Shown here piece by piece: positions 9,077 through 17,447 of a stretch of 64,000 bases of DNA. Every line of letters starts with the position of its first letter. Within the stretch, counting starts at the first letter, position 1. A program made the translations under genes and the position numbers. Origin of the DNA: an uncultured Collinsella sp. (GTDB taxonomy: Bacteria; Actinomycetota; Coriobacteriia; Coriobacteriales; Coriobacteriaceae); contig UQLA01000012.1 in assembly GCA_900541745.1 (NCBI GenBank), positions 15,812 to 79,811 of the forward strand, written 5' to 3'. The notes under the pieces were generated by a model. It saw only the letters and a program-made list of their open reading frames with translations, had not been told where the DNA came from and ran no database searches.

Positions 9077-11704
9077 ATGAGAATCGATAAGCTAGCAATG
9101 ACGTCGCGCGAGGCGTTGCAGACCGCCATGAGCACGGCCGCTGACGCGCAGGCCGGCGCGGTGGAGCCGATTCACCTGCTGTCCGCCCTGCTTGGTGCCG
9201 GCGAGCGCAATATCTCCGTGATCATCGAGCGCATCGGTGCCGACCCGGCTCAGCTCGCACGCTCCACGCAGGATGCCATCGACCACGCGCCCAAGGTTTC
9301 GGGCGAGGGCCAGCAGATGGGTCTTTCCAATGAGCTCGTCCGCGTCATCGAGAAGGCCGAGAAGAAGGCCACCAAGATGGGCGACAGCTTTGTGGTGACC
9401 GAGCATCTGCTGATGGCGCTTGCCGAGGACAAGGGCGAGGCCGGCCGCGTGCTGCGCGACGCAGGCGTCACCAAGGAGCGCATCGAACAAGTTTACGAGG
9501 AGCTGCGCGGCGATGACCGCGTGACGTCTGCTGAGGACAAGACGCAGTTTGAGGCACTGGAACAGTACGGCCGCAATATCTGCGATCTGGCCCGTGCCGG
9601 CAAGCTCGACCCGGTCATCGGCCGTACCGATGAGATCCGTCGCACCATCCAGGTCCTGTCCCGCCGCACCAAGAACAACCCCGTGCTCATTGGCGAGCCG
9701 GGCGTCGGCAAGACGGCCATCGTCGAGGGCATCGCCCAGCGTATCGTGGCCGGCGACGTGCCGAGCACGCTGCGCGATCGCGACCTCATCGAGCTCGACA
9801 TGAGCGCGCTGGTCGCCGGTGCCAAGTACCGCGGCGAGTTCGAGGACCGCTTGAAGGCCGTGCTCAAGGAGGTGCAGAAGTCCGAGGGCAAGGTCATCCT
9901 GTTCATCGATGAGCTCCACACCATCGTGGGCGCGGGTGCCACCGAGGGCTCCATGGACGCCGGTAACATCCTGAAGCCGGCGCTTGCCCGTGGCGACCTG
10001 CACGCGATCGGCGCGACCACGCTTGACGAGTACCGCAAGTACATCGAGAAGGACGCGGCGCTCGCGCGTCGTTTCCAGACTGTGATGGTCTCCGAGCCTA
10101 CCGTCGAGGACACCATCTCGATCCTGCGTGGCCTCAAGGAGAAGTACGAGATCTTCCACGGCGTGCATATCACCGATAGCGCGCTCGTGGCCGCCGCCGA
10201 CCTCTCCGATCGCTACATTGCCGATCGCTTCCTGCCCGACAAGGCTATCGACCTGGTCGATGAGGCCGCAAGCCGCCTGCGCATGGAGCTCGACAGCATG
10301 CCGGTCGAGATTGACGCCACCACGCGTCAGCTCACCCAGCTGCAGATCGAGGAGCAGGCACTCATGAAGGAGACCGACGACGCCTCCAAGGAGCGTCTGG
10401 AGGCCCTGCGCCAGGAGATCGCCGAGGTCCAAGAAAAGCTCAACGTGCAAAAGGCCGGCTGGCTCAACCAAAAGAACGCCATCGACCACGTGCAGGAGCT
10501 CAAGGGACAGCTCGACGAGGCCAAGAGCGAAGAGGAGCGCGCGACGCGCAATGGCGACCTGGGCCGTGCGTCCGAGCTGCGCTACTCCGTGATTCCGGGC
10601 CTGCAGCAGCAGATTCAGGATTCCGAGGCTGCGCTCGAGGCGCAAAAGCAGCAGGACGGCGAGGGCCTCAACGAACAGGTGACCTCTGATGAGATCGCCG
10701 AGGTCGTGAGCGCCTGGACCGGCGTGCCCGTGTCCAAGATGATGCAGGGCGAGCTCGACAAGTTGAAGGGCCTGGAGGGCGAGCTGCATAAGCGCGTCAT
10801 CGGTCAGGATGAGGCGGTCTCCGCTGTGGCCGCGGCCGTACGTCGCAGCCGTGCGGGCCTCTCCGATCCGGACAAGCCCATCGGCAGCTTCTTCTTCCTG
10901 GGCCCCACCGGCGTGGGCAAGACCGAGCTCGCCAAGGCGCTTGCCGAGTGCCTGTTCGACGACGAGCGCGCGCTCGTGCGTATCGACATGTCCGAGTACA
11001 TGGAGAAGTTCAGCGTCCAGCGTCTGATCGGTGCGCCCCCGGGATACGTGGGCTACGACGAGGGCGGCCAGCTCACCGAGGCCGTGCGCCGTCGTCCGTA
11101 CTCCGTAATCTTGCTCGACGAGATGGAGAAGGCCCATCCGGATGTCTTTAACGTGCTGTTGCAGGTGCTTGACGACGGCCGTCTGACCGATGGCCAGGGT
11201 CGCCAGGTGTCCTTCAAGAACACGATTATCATCATGACGTCTAACGTGGGCTCCAAGGCCATCGCCGATCTGTCCGGCAAGGACGAGGAGGAGATGCGCC
11301 ATCAGGTCGACGCCGCCATGGCTCAGACCTTCCGCCCCGAGTTTCTCAACCGTATCGACGATATCGTGGTGTTCCATCCGCTCGGCATGGCGCAGATCGA
11401 GAAGATCGTCGACATCCAGCTTGCCGACGTCCGCGCACGCCTGGCCAAGGAGCGCATGACGCTTGCCATCACCCCGGCGGCCAAGCAGATGCTCGCCGTG
11501 GGCGGCCTGGACCCCGTGTTCGGTGCCCGTCCGCTCAAGCGTCTGGTCCAGCGCGAGGTCGTGGACGCCATCGCCGCCGCCATCATCGACGGCACGGTGC
11601 GCGAGGGCGATCAGGTGACGGTCGATGTCGACAAGGACGGCGGCTTTACCGTCGTGTGCGATAACACGCCGGCGGCCACCTACGAGGTCCCCGACGCCGA
11701 GTAG
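9077..11704 (+). CDS. clpB: ATP-dependent disaggregase ClpB
   Basis: Hsp100 disaggregase that works with DnaK to rescue aggregated proteins in the cytoplasm. 875 aa, normal for the family. Order: N-terminal Clp repeats (1-145), first AAA+ domain with GEPGVGKT near residue 206 and ILFIDELH near 275, the ClpB middle coiled coil (about 400-530), and the second AAA+ domain with GPTGVGKTE near 610, ILLDEMEKAHPDV, and GARPLKRLVQ near the end. GAGAGGTGA precedes the ATG. It is monocistronic, with its own terminator, and is probably in the HspR regulon. Confidence 0.97.
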   Translation: MRIDKLAMTSREALQTAMSTAADAQAGAVEPIHLLSALLGAGERNISVIIERIGADPAQLARSTQDAIDHAPKVSGEGQQMGLSNELVRVIEKAEKKATKMGDSFVVTEHLLMALAEDKGEAGRVLRDAGVTKERIEQVYEELRGDDRVTSAEDKTQFEALEQYGRNICDLARAGKLDPVIGRTDEIRRTIQVLSRRTKNNPVLIGEPGVGKTAIVEGIAQRIVAGDVPSTLRDRDLIELDMSALVAGAKYRGEFEDRLKAVLKEVQKSEGKVILFIDELHTIVGAGATEGSMDAGNILKPALARGDLHAIGATTLDEYRKYIEKDAALARRFQTVMVSEPTVEDTISILRGLKEKYEIFHGVHITDSALVAAADLSDRYIADRFLPDKAIDLVDEAASRLRMELDSMPVEIDATTRQLTQLQIEEQALMKETDDASKERLEALRQEIAEVQEKLNVQKAGWLNQKNAIDHVQELKGQLDEAKSEEERATRNGDLGRASELRYSVIPGLQQQIQDSEAALEAQKQQDGEGLNEQVTSDEIAEVVSAWTGVPVSKMMQGELDKLKGLEGELHKRVIGQDEAVSAVAAAVRRSRAGLSDPDKPIGSFFFLGPTGVGKTELAKALAECLFDDERALVRIDMSEYMEKFSVQRLIGAPPGYVGYDEGGQLTEAVRRRPYSVILLDEMEKAHPDVFNVLLQVLDDGRLTDGQGRQVSFKNTIIIMTSNVGSKAIADLSGKDEEEMRHQVDAAMAQTFRPEFLNRIDDIVVFHPLGMAQIEKIVDIQLADVRARLAKERMTLAITPAAKQMLAVGGLDPVFGARPLKRLVQREVVDAIAAAIIDGTVREGDQVTVDVDKDGGFTVVCDNTPAATYEVPDAE

Positions 11705-11748
11705 ATTTTGGGCCATGCCTTAAAATCTGTCAGTCGTCTCTAAACGCC

Positions 11749-11785
11749 AAGGGCGGCGGATCCAATTGGGTTCGCCGCCCTTTTT
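11749..11785 (+). terminator. clpB terminator
   Basis: GGGCGGCG stem (11751-11758 with 11773-11780), 14-base loop, then TTTTT. Confidence 0.85.
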
Positions 11786-11835
11786 CGTGCGACAATCGAT
11801 GTTGTTGAACGGATGCGATGCAAGGAGATATGCAG

Positions 11836-12030
11836 ATGAAAGACGAGATCAAGACAAGCGCGCCGGCGACCGATGCCGCACCCGCCGCACCCAAGCCTGC
11901 GCCTAAGCCGGCGCCCAAGCCGCGCGACCCCTACATCCGTGCCGAGAACGAGGATGACGACGGCTACGATCCCTACAGCGATCGCCGCCCCGAGCGCGAG
12001 CCAATGTTCGAAGCCGACCCGTGGCGCTGA
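11836..12030 (+). CDS. Small acidic proline/alanine-rich protein
   Basis: A 64-aa protein of unknown function. It has a Pro-Ala-Lys repeat (PKPAPKPAPKP), then an acidic segment with DDDGYDPY, ending EADPWR. No membrane segment or known motif is visible; it is probably disordered. AAGGAG eight bases upstream supports ATG 11836. In-frame ATGs at 11818 and 11830 lie before or too close to that site. Confidence 0.6.
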   Translation: MKDEIKTSAPATDAAPAAPKPAPKPAPKPRDPYIRAENEDDDGYDPYSDRRPEREPMFEADPWR

Positions 12031-12055
12031 GTGCCACCCAAAAGGCGACCAATAA

Positions 12056-12120
12056 GTTGCGGTGAAATAGGGACTGTTTTGCGGTTTGACCAGCAAAAAC
12101 AGTCCCTATTTCACCGCAAC
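12056..12120. repeat. Long perfect intergenic palindrome
   Basis: 25-bp perfect arms (12056-12080 and 12096-12120) carry GAAATAGGGACTGTTTT and its complement around a 15-base spacer. It can terminate transcription on either strand only weakly, as no U-tract follows. Nothing else is seen in 12121-12283. Confidence 0.8.
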
Positions 12121-12283
12121 TGCGTTAGGGATTTTTCTGCAGGGGGAGGGTAGTCAAAAAAGCCCCGTCCCAAATTGACTGCTCGGGGAGTCGCATTCGA
12201 GCTCGGTTGTCCTCTTAGCCACTCGATATCCTTCGGAGCAATAACGGTGATAAAACTTGCTTAAGTGTTAATCAAGCCACACA

Positions 12284-12345
12284 CAATCTTGCTCTCTAAT
12301 TAATCAAGAATCAGTATAATTTTGATTAGCTAGAGAGCAAGATTG
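12284..12345 (+). promoter_or_regulatory. Inverted repeat and promoter of the AAA ATPase gene
   Basis: Outer arms CAATCTTGCTCTCTA (12284-12298) and TAGAGAGCAAGATTG (12331-12345), inner arms TAATCAA (12301-12307) and TTGATTA (12322-12328), and a TATAAT -10 box (12315-12320) in the centre. No good -35 is visible. The right arm ends 8 bp before the ATG, so it could act as an operator or as an mRNA stem over the ribosome site. Confidence 0.55.
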
Positions 12346-12352
12346 GAGAATC

Positions 12353-13705
12353 ATGGCATTCAACGACTTGATCGCCCAGAAAATAAAGGACTTTGAACAG
12401 CAGGGGGTTCCGCAGGTCTTTGAGCGAGACCTTGATCTGGGAAACCCACAGGAGCCAAAGCGCGACAACATCGTAAATGTGGTTGTGGGGGCCCGCCGTT
12501 GTGGAAAGACGTATCGCCTGTATCAGGAGATGCAGCGGCTTCAGGGCCGGGGCGTCGAGCTTGACCGGATGCTTTACTTTAATTTTGAGGACGAGCGCTT
12601 GCGCCCGTATGAGTCATCGCTGCTGGCGGACGTGCTCGACACGTTCTATGCGCTGTATCCTGCTGCTCGAACCGAGGGCGCTTACATTTTCTTTGACGAG
12701 ATCCAGGAAATTCCCGAATGGGGTGCGTTTCTGCGGCGTGTAGTCGATACGGAGAAAGCGACCGTCTATGTGACGGGATCTTCTTCTAAGATGCTGTCCT
12801 CAGAACTTAAGAGCGAGTTCAGGGGTCGTTCTCTTATACGAGAGCTTTTTCCGTTGAGTTTTTCGGAATACGTTCGATATAAGACGGGGAACGTTTTCGA
12901 GCCAGATGCGACCTTTTCCCCAAGCGATGCAGCGCTGCTTCGACATCATCTGATCGGATATCTTGAACGAGGGGGATTCATCGCGACGCTTGAGCAGACG
13001 CCCGCAGACGCGATTCAGCTGCTACAGGAATATGCTTCGCGAACGGTCGCTATGGACGTCGTTGAGCGTTACGACGTCAAGAACCCTCGCTTGGCATCGC
13101 TGTTCCTAACGCGGTGTATGGCATCTTCGGGACGAGAGCTGTCGGTGAACAAAGTGTACAACGAGTTCAAGAGCAGGCAGATACCCGTCAGTCGTAATTC
13201 GCTCAGCGACTTACTTGAGTATTATGAGGACGCCTACCTGCTGTTCTCCGTGCCGGAGTTCACGCGTTCACTGGCAAATAACATGCGGTCTGCGTCTAAG
13301 GTCTACGCTGTCGATCCTGCGATGTTTGGAGCATTCTCTCCCGCATCGGCATTGGACCAGGGCCAGAGGCTCGAGACCGCAGTGTTCAACGCGCTAAGAA
13401 GAAGGACTCCCGCGGTGAGGATCGGATCGGTCTGCCGCCTGCTGATCAAAGAGAAGAGCAAAAGCCATGAGGTGGACTTTGTGGCTGGGGACGCACTTCT
13501 CATGCGGGCTTATAGCCTGATTCAGGTGAGTGTGGATATGGCAAGTGAGAAAACGCGCGAGCGCGAAATTGCCGCGCTTGATGCCTCGATGGCCCAGTTC
13601 GATCTTGGCGAGTCGGCAATCGTTACCATGGATGAGCAGGCCGATATTCCATGCGAGCACGGTGTGGTACACGTTGTGCCCGCATGGAAGTGGCTCCTTG
13701 CCTAA
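12353..13705 (+). CDS. AAA ATPase with DUF4143-type C-terminus
   Basis: Member of the common AAA_14/DUF4143 group, whose biological role is poorly known. 450 aa. Walker A is GARRCGKT (about residues 46-53) and Walker B is YIFFDEIQEIPEW (about 103-115). A sensor-like VTGSSSKML follows, then the helical DUF4143 region (PVSRNSLSDLLEYYEDAYLLF) and a nuclease-like end (SHEVDFVAGD). It is a single gene with its own palindromic promoter and a terminator. Lower GC and different codon use from its neighbours hint at horizontal arrival. Confidence 0.82.
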   Translation: MAFNDLIAQKIKDFEQQGVPQVFERDLDLGNPQEPKRDNIVNVVVGARRCGKTYRLYQEMQRLQGRGVELDRMLYFNFEDERLRPYESSLLADVLDTFYALYPAARTEGAYIFFDEIQEIPEWGAFLRRVVDTEKATVYVTGSSSKMLSSELKSEFRGRSLIRELFPLSFSEYVRYKTGNVFEPDATFSPSDAALLRHHLIGYLERGGFIATLEQTPADAIQLLQEYASRTVAMDVVERYDVKNPRLASLFLTRCMASSGRELSVNKVYNEFKSRQIPVSRNSLSDLLEYYEDAYLLFSVPEFTRSLANNMRSASKVYAVDPAMFGAFSPASALDQGQRLETAVFNALRRRTPAVRIGSVCRLLIKEKSKSHEVDFVAGDALLMRAYSLIQVSVDMASEKTREREIAALDASMAQFDLGESAIVTMDEQADIPCEHGVVHVVPAWKWLLA

Positions 13706-13720
13706 TCATCTACGGATCGT

Positions 13721-13746
13721 GGGGCCAGGACCTCCTGGCCCCTTCA
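13721..13746 (+). terminator. Terminator of the AAA ATPase gene
   Basis: GGGGCCAGG (13721-13729) pairs with CCTGGCCCC (13734-13742), loop ACCT, followed by TTCAT. Confidence 0.65.
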
Positions 13747-13777
13747 TCACGGTTGGGGAGCACCATGATGCGCCCGG

Positions 13778-15295
13778 CTAGTCCTGGGCTTTGATGCTCG
13801 GCAGGAGAATCTGGGCGAGGTAGTCGCATTCGAGCTTGGTGGCAGCGTCGGCCTTGCCGTCTTTACCGACCAGGTCGTTTTTGATCTGGCTATAGGTGTA
13901 GCGGTTGCCGGTCGTAAGTTCGACAAGTTCAATGGCCGTGTCCATGGGGTAGGTCGACACGGGGTCTTGCGTGCGCCCGTTGATGGTCTGGGGCACCACG
14001 TACGGATAGACGGGGCCGCTGGCGTAGACGGTGTAGCCGTTGCCGAGGTTTGCCGCACCCAAAACCGCATCGCCCTCATCGGGCGTAAAGCTCTCGCCGT
14101 CGCGCACCGCGACGAGCGTCACGAGCGGTGTGTTGGTGTCGCCGTCCAGATAAATGCACAGCGTGCTGCCGTTTTGCCAGGTTGCGACCTTGCCGTACCA
14201 CTCAACCGGAATATCGAGCTGATACAGGTCCGTTGCCTTATGTCGAGCATCGGCGTCGCGGGCCGCCTGTGCCTCGCGGGAGCTCACGGCGTTGACGGCG
14301 GCGTCACGGCGCGCGGTTGCCGCCTGCTGGAGCACCTTTGCGACCGCGGCGGAGTTCACCCCGCCTTCCTCGGCATACTTGGCGGCGGCATCGATCTGGT
14401 CGTCAGTCACTGTGTCGGCCGAAGGCACCTTGAGCTTAAAGGTGGCCTGGGCACTCAAATCCTGCCCATCGCTCTTAATGGTGACCTGCGCCTTGGTGGT
14501 CGGCACGGTGTAAATGGTACCGTCGGCTGCGATGGGGGACCCAGCGATGGAGAGCGTATAGTCGCCGGGCAGCAGCTTAATGCCGCGACCGTGTTCGTCA
14601 ACGTAGAGCGTTTCGCTCACGGAAGAACCGTCGGAATCCTGGCCGCTCACCTGCACGGGAATCTTGGAACCAGTTGAGCAGTCGAGCCCTGCGGCATGCA
14701 CGCCAATCTGCACCGACATCATCGTGTGCGCACTGGCGGCGACAGCGGCAGCCTGCTCTTGCTGATATCCGTTCCAGGCAGCATAGCCTGCGCCGCCGGC
14801 GACGAGCGCGACGGCCACAACGCCGGCAACCATCAGGTTGCGGCGCTTGGGCGATATCTTGCGGTGACGGGCCTCGGCCTCATGTGCCGAAGGAACAGAC
14901 GGTAGGGGGATATCGCCCATGGCGATGGTCTCGTCCACGGCAGGCGCGGAGCCCAGGCCAGGGAGCTCGCGGGTCAGCGAATCTTCGGCCGGCAAGTTGT
15001 CGAGCAGGATGGTTTCTTCGCTCGTGTCGGATTCGGGCTGGTCGTCGGCCCTGCTATCGTCCTCTTCGGCTTCGGCTTCGGCTTCGGCTTCGGCTTCGGC
15101 TTCGGCTTCGTCAGGAGCGTCTTTGGCGTCGCTGACTTCGCTCTCGGTGTCTTCGTGCGCCTCGTCCTGTGCGTCGACGGCCGAATCGCTAAACGAGAGC
15201 TCGTCTAGCGCAATCCGGTCTAGGCTCTCCAGGGCCTCGGCACACGCTTCTGCATCTTGGGCCGCATCCTCTTGGCCCATCGTTTCATCTTTCAT
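13778..15295 (-). CDS. Large membrane-anchored protein with acidic cytoplasmic region
   Basis: Function unknown; 505 aa. The N-terminal 150 residues are very acidic, including an Ala-Glu repeat (about residues 63-78) encoded by nearly eight tandem CTTCGG hexamers (plus strand 15064-15110). A basic patch RHRKISPKRRN precedes a single membrane helix (VAGVVAVALVAGGAGYAAW, about 154-173). The outer part has a beta-rich stretch (SKIPVQVSGQDSDG), a helical segment and a C-terminal globular domain. The topology, acidic inside and folded outside, resembles sensor or anti-sigma-like wall proteins, but that is only an impression. GGGGG lies just before the ATG. Confidence 0.72.
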   Translation of the reverse strand: MKDETMGQEDAAQDAEACAEALESLDRIALDELSFSDSAVDAQDEAHEDTESEVSDAKDAPDEAEAEAEAEAEAEAEEDDSRADDQPESDTSEETILLDNLPAEDSLTRELPGLGSAPAVDETIAMGDIPLPSVPSAHEAEARHRKISPKRRNLMVAGVVAVALVAGGAGYAAWNGYQQEQAAAVAASAHTMMSVQIGVHAAGLDCSTGSKIPVQVSGQDSDGSSVSETLYVDEHGRGIKLLPGDYTLSIAGSPIAADGTIYTVPTTKAQVTIKSDGQDLSAQATFKLKVPSADTVTDDQIDAAAKYAEEGGVNSAAVAKVLQQAATARRDAAVNAVSSREAQAARDADARHKATDLYQLDIPVEWYGKVATWQNGSTLCIYLDGDTNTPLVTLVAVRDGESFTPDEGDAVLGAANLGNGYTVYASGPVYPYVVPQTINGRTQDPVSTYPMDTAIELVELTTGNRYTYSQIKNDLVGKDGKADAATKLECDYLAQILLPSIKAQD

Positions 15296-15414
15296 ATATC
15301 CCCCAAGCTCAATATCGGGACAAAACTGTATCCAAAAACGGGACCCTATAGGGCCGCCGCAGGATTTGAAATCCGATTATATATATGCGCGTGTTTTTGA
15401 ATGCAGGCGGGATG

Positions 15415-15455
15415 AAAAAGCCCCCGGAAAGCGAGCGAAACGCTTTCCGGGGGCT
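15415..15455 (-). terminator. Terminator of the TetR/DUF5692-like operon
   Basis: A perfect 15-bp stem on the minus strand (15441-15455 with 15419-15433) followed by a T-run (AAAAA at 15415-15419 on the plus strand). Confidence 0.85.
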
Positions 15456-15525
15456 CTGCGATGCGTTGAGTTACGCGGAGCCGGCTATGCTGCTTCGTGC
15501 TCAAGCGATGTTTGCGTCAGGCGCG

Positions 15526-16533
15526 TTACTCGGCGTGCGCGTAATCAACCTTGGCGCGGCGGGCAGTGGCCTTCTCCCAATCGCTGGTGCCCTCAAAGAC
15601 GTCCTGCTTGTAGGGGTTGCGGCCGAGCTTCTTGGCACGGTAGGCGATGTAGATGATTGCGGCGACGTTGGCGATCAGCGCGGCGATCGAGACCGCGGTA
15701 GCGGCGCTGGGGTCGAGCGTGGAGTGGGTCACAAAGATGGACTCCTCCTGGAAGTACGGGAACACCTGGGCAAACATGCACCAAATGGCCAGCGTAAAGG
15801 CGCGGTTCTGGATCCAGCCGCCCTTGTTCCAGATAAAGGCGGCGACGGTGGGCGCCAGCAGCAGCGCAAAGCCGCAGAACCAGGAGTGGGTGGGCAGGCA
15901 GTTGTAGGTGTAGCAGAAGTTCCAGATATCGTAGGCGATGATGTAGACCCAAGTCATGTCGGGCCACAACATGTCGGTCTTGTCCTCGGAGGCGTAGACG
16001 CTCCACCAACCGGTCATGCAGAAGATGTTGATGAGACCGGCGATGCCGTTGAACACGTTGTTCCAGCCGGCAAGCTGCGTGGCACCCTCGGAGGTGACCC
16101 AGGTGGACTGGCCCAGGACAAAGAAGTGATAGGCGCTCTCGAAGTCGGACACGACGGCGATCATGATGTTGATGGCGACGATCACAAACGGCCACGCGCG
16201 GAACCAATGCGCCTTGCCGATCTTGCCCCACTGGTACTTAATGGCAATGAAGCCCCAGCAACCGGCCAGCGCCGCGTACACCTTGGCGTAGTGGAACCAG
16301 CTGTTCTGGTACACATGGGTGGGGTTGGTGAGCGCCCACTCGGCGCCCTGTGAGACGCCGATGGCGATGGCGACGCAGTAGATGGTCATGGCCAGCGGAG
16401 CCACGCCAAAGATGATTGCCGCGCCCAGTTTGGTGCGGCGGCCGACCTCGTTGAGCACGATGAGGCCAATAAAGACCATGGCCCAGCCGGCCCAGTGGAT
16501 AAGGGTATCGCTACCCCAAACATCGAACAGCAT
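15526..16533 (-). CDS. Polytopic membrane protein (DUF5692-like)
   Basis: 335 aa with about nine hydrophobic segments, starting WAGWAMVFIGLIVLNEVGRR and ending in a basic cytoplasmic tail. It is rich in Trp and Tyr within the membrane (for example NFCYTYNCLPTHSWFCG). It resembles the DUF5692 family seen in gut Coriobacteriia; this comes from memory, not a search. AAAGGAGAG lies 6 bases before the ATG. It is downstream of tetR in the same direction (63 bp) and so is presumably controlled by the same TetR, together with the divergent flavoprotein. A role as transporter or electron-transfer membrane partner is possible. Confidence 0.7.
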   Translation of the reverse strand: MLFDVWGSDTLIHWAGWAMVFIGLIVLNEVGRRTKLGAAIIFGVAPLAMTIYCVAIAIGVSQGAEWALTNPTHVYQNSWFHYAKVYAALAGCWGFIAIKYQWGKIGKAHWFRAWPFVIVAINIMIAVVSDFESAYHFFVLGQSTWVTSEGATQLAGWNNVFNGIAGLINIFCMTGWWSVYASEDKTDMLWPDMTWVYIIAYDIWNFCYTYNCLPTHSWFCGFALLLAPTVAAFIWNKGGWIQNRAFTLAIWCMFAQVFPYFQEESIFVTHSTLDPSAATAVSIAALIANVAAIIYIAYRAKKLGRNPYKQDVFEGTSDWEKATARRAKVDYAHAE

Positions 16534-16596
16534 GCTGCTCTCCTTTCACACGCCCGCGGCCCCTCTTCCGATCGCGGGCAGTTTGGCCAAATGTCG

Positions 16597-17259
16597 TCAG
16601 TTCTGGGGCTTGCGCTCCGGATACTTGGCGGTATAGCCCTCGATGTGGAGTGTCGAGGCGATGATTTCTTTGACCGTCTCGTCGGGCACATCGGGGTGCG
16701 TGCGGATATACATCAACAACCCCATGATGAGGGTGTAGAACGTCTCGTAGACATGGTCGATGCGTAGCTCATGATGGGCGACAAAGTCCACCACGGTGGT
16801 GTCGCAGATATACTGCGTCACGCGCTGGACCACGTTGTGCAAAAAGCCGCCGTAGAGCGCGCCGCTGCTTGAGGTCAGGGTACTCGGCAGCTCGTGGCCG
16901 CTGGCGACCAGGCGCTTAAAGAGCGGGGCGACGGTGTCGAGCGCGCCCTCGATATCGCCGACGGTGCGGTTGGCATTCCACTGCTCGAGCTCGGAGATAA
17001 AGCCGTCGATCGCCTCGTCCATAACAGCGGTGACGGCGGCGTCCATGTCGGCAAAGTAGTGGTAGAACAATGAACGCGTGCAGCCGGCTCGTTTGGTCAC
17101 GGCCGATACCGATAGGTGAGACACGCCCAACTCGGAGCTTACGGTGCGCACGGCATCGAGGATCTCGCGACGGCGTTCGTCGCCCGTCAAGCGCTTTGCC
17201 GTGCTGTCGGGCGCGGGGACGGCGTCGGCCACAGAGGTGTTCGCTGCGTTACTGCTCAT
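16597..17259 (-). CDS. TetR-family transcriptional regulator
   Basis: 220 aa. The N-terminal HTH has the pattern RREILDAVRTVSSELG ... VSAVTKRAGCTRSLFYHYF (residues about 30-75). The C-terminal ligand domain is variable. I prefer ATG 17259 with AAAGG ten bases upstream; ATG 17277 would add six residues. Two copies of a TTGAC-N5-GTCAA palindrome lie in the 188-bp gap to the divergent flavoprotein, so it probably represses both its own operon and that gene in response to an unknown ligand. Confidence 0.88.
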   Translation of the reverse strand: MSSNAANTSVADAVPAPDSTAKRLTGDERRREILDAVRTVSSELGVSHLSVSAVTKRAGCTRSLFYHYFADMDAAVTAVMDEAIDGFISELEQWNANRTVGDIEGALDTVAPLFKRLVASGHELPSTLTSSSGALYGGFLHNVVQRVTQYICDTTVVDFVAHHELRIDHVYETFYTLIMGLLMYIRTHPDVPDETVKEIIASTLHIEGYTAKYPERKPQN

Positions 17260-17314
17260 GTGCTTGCCGCCTTTCATCCGTTTGAGCCTGACCGTTCGCC
17301 TAACAGTCTTGAAT

Positions 17315-17360
17315 ATTGTTGACGGTTCGTCAATACTGTTTTTGACACAATGTCAACAAT
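17315..17360. promoter_or_regulatory. Twin TetR operators in the divergent promoter region
   Basis: Two perfect palindromes TTGAC-N5-GTCAA at 17319-17333 and 17342-17356, centres 23 bp apart. They sit within a wider inverted repeat with ends ATTGTTGAC (17315) and GTCAACAAT (17360). TTGAC(A/G) also resembles a -35 box, so binding would block RNA polymerase both ways. Confidence 0.75.
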
Positions 17361-17447
17361 AACGGGTGAACGGCGTGGGGGCATGTCGAGCCCGTAAAAA
17401 GAGGGGCGCTGCGTGCCTGCCAGGCTGCGGCAAGAGAAGGGACGACT

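Noticed and set aside
15064..15110. Phase-variable repeat in the 505-aa protein gene
   Set aside because: The repeat unit is six bases, so changes in copy number keep the frame. It would only alter the length of the Ala-Glu tract, not switch the gene off.
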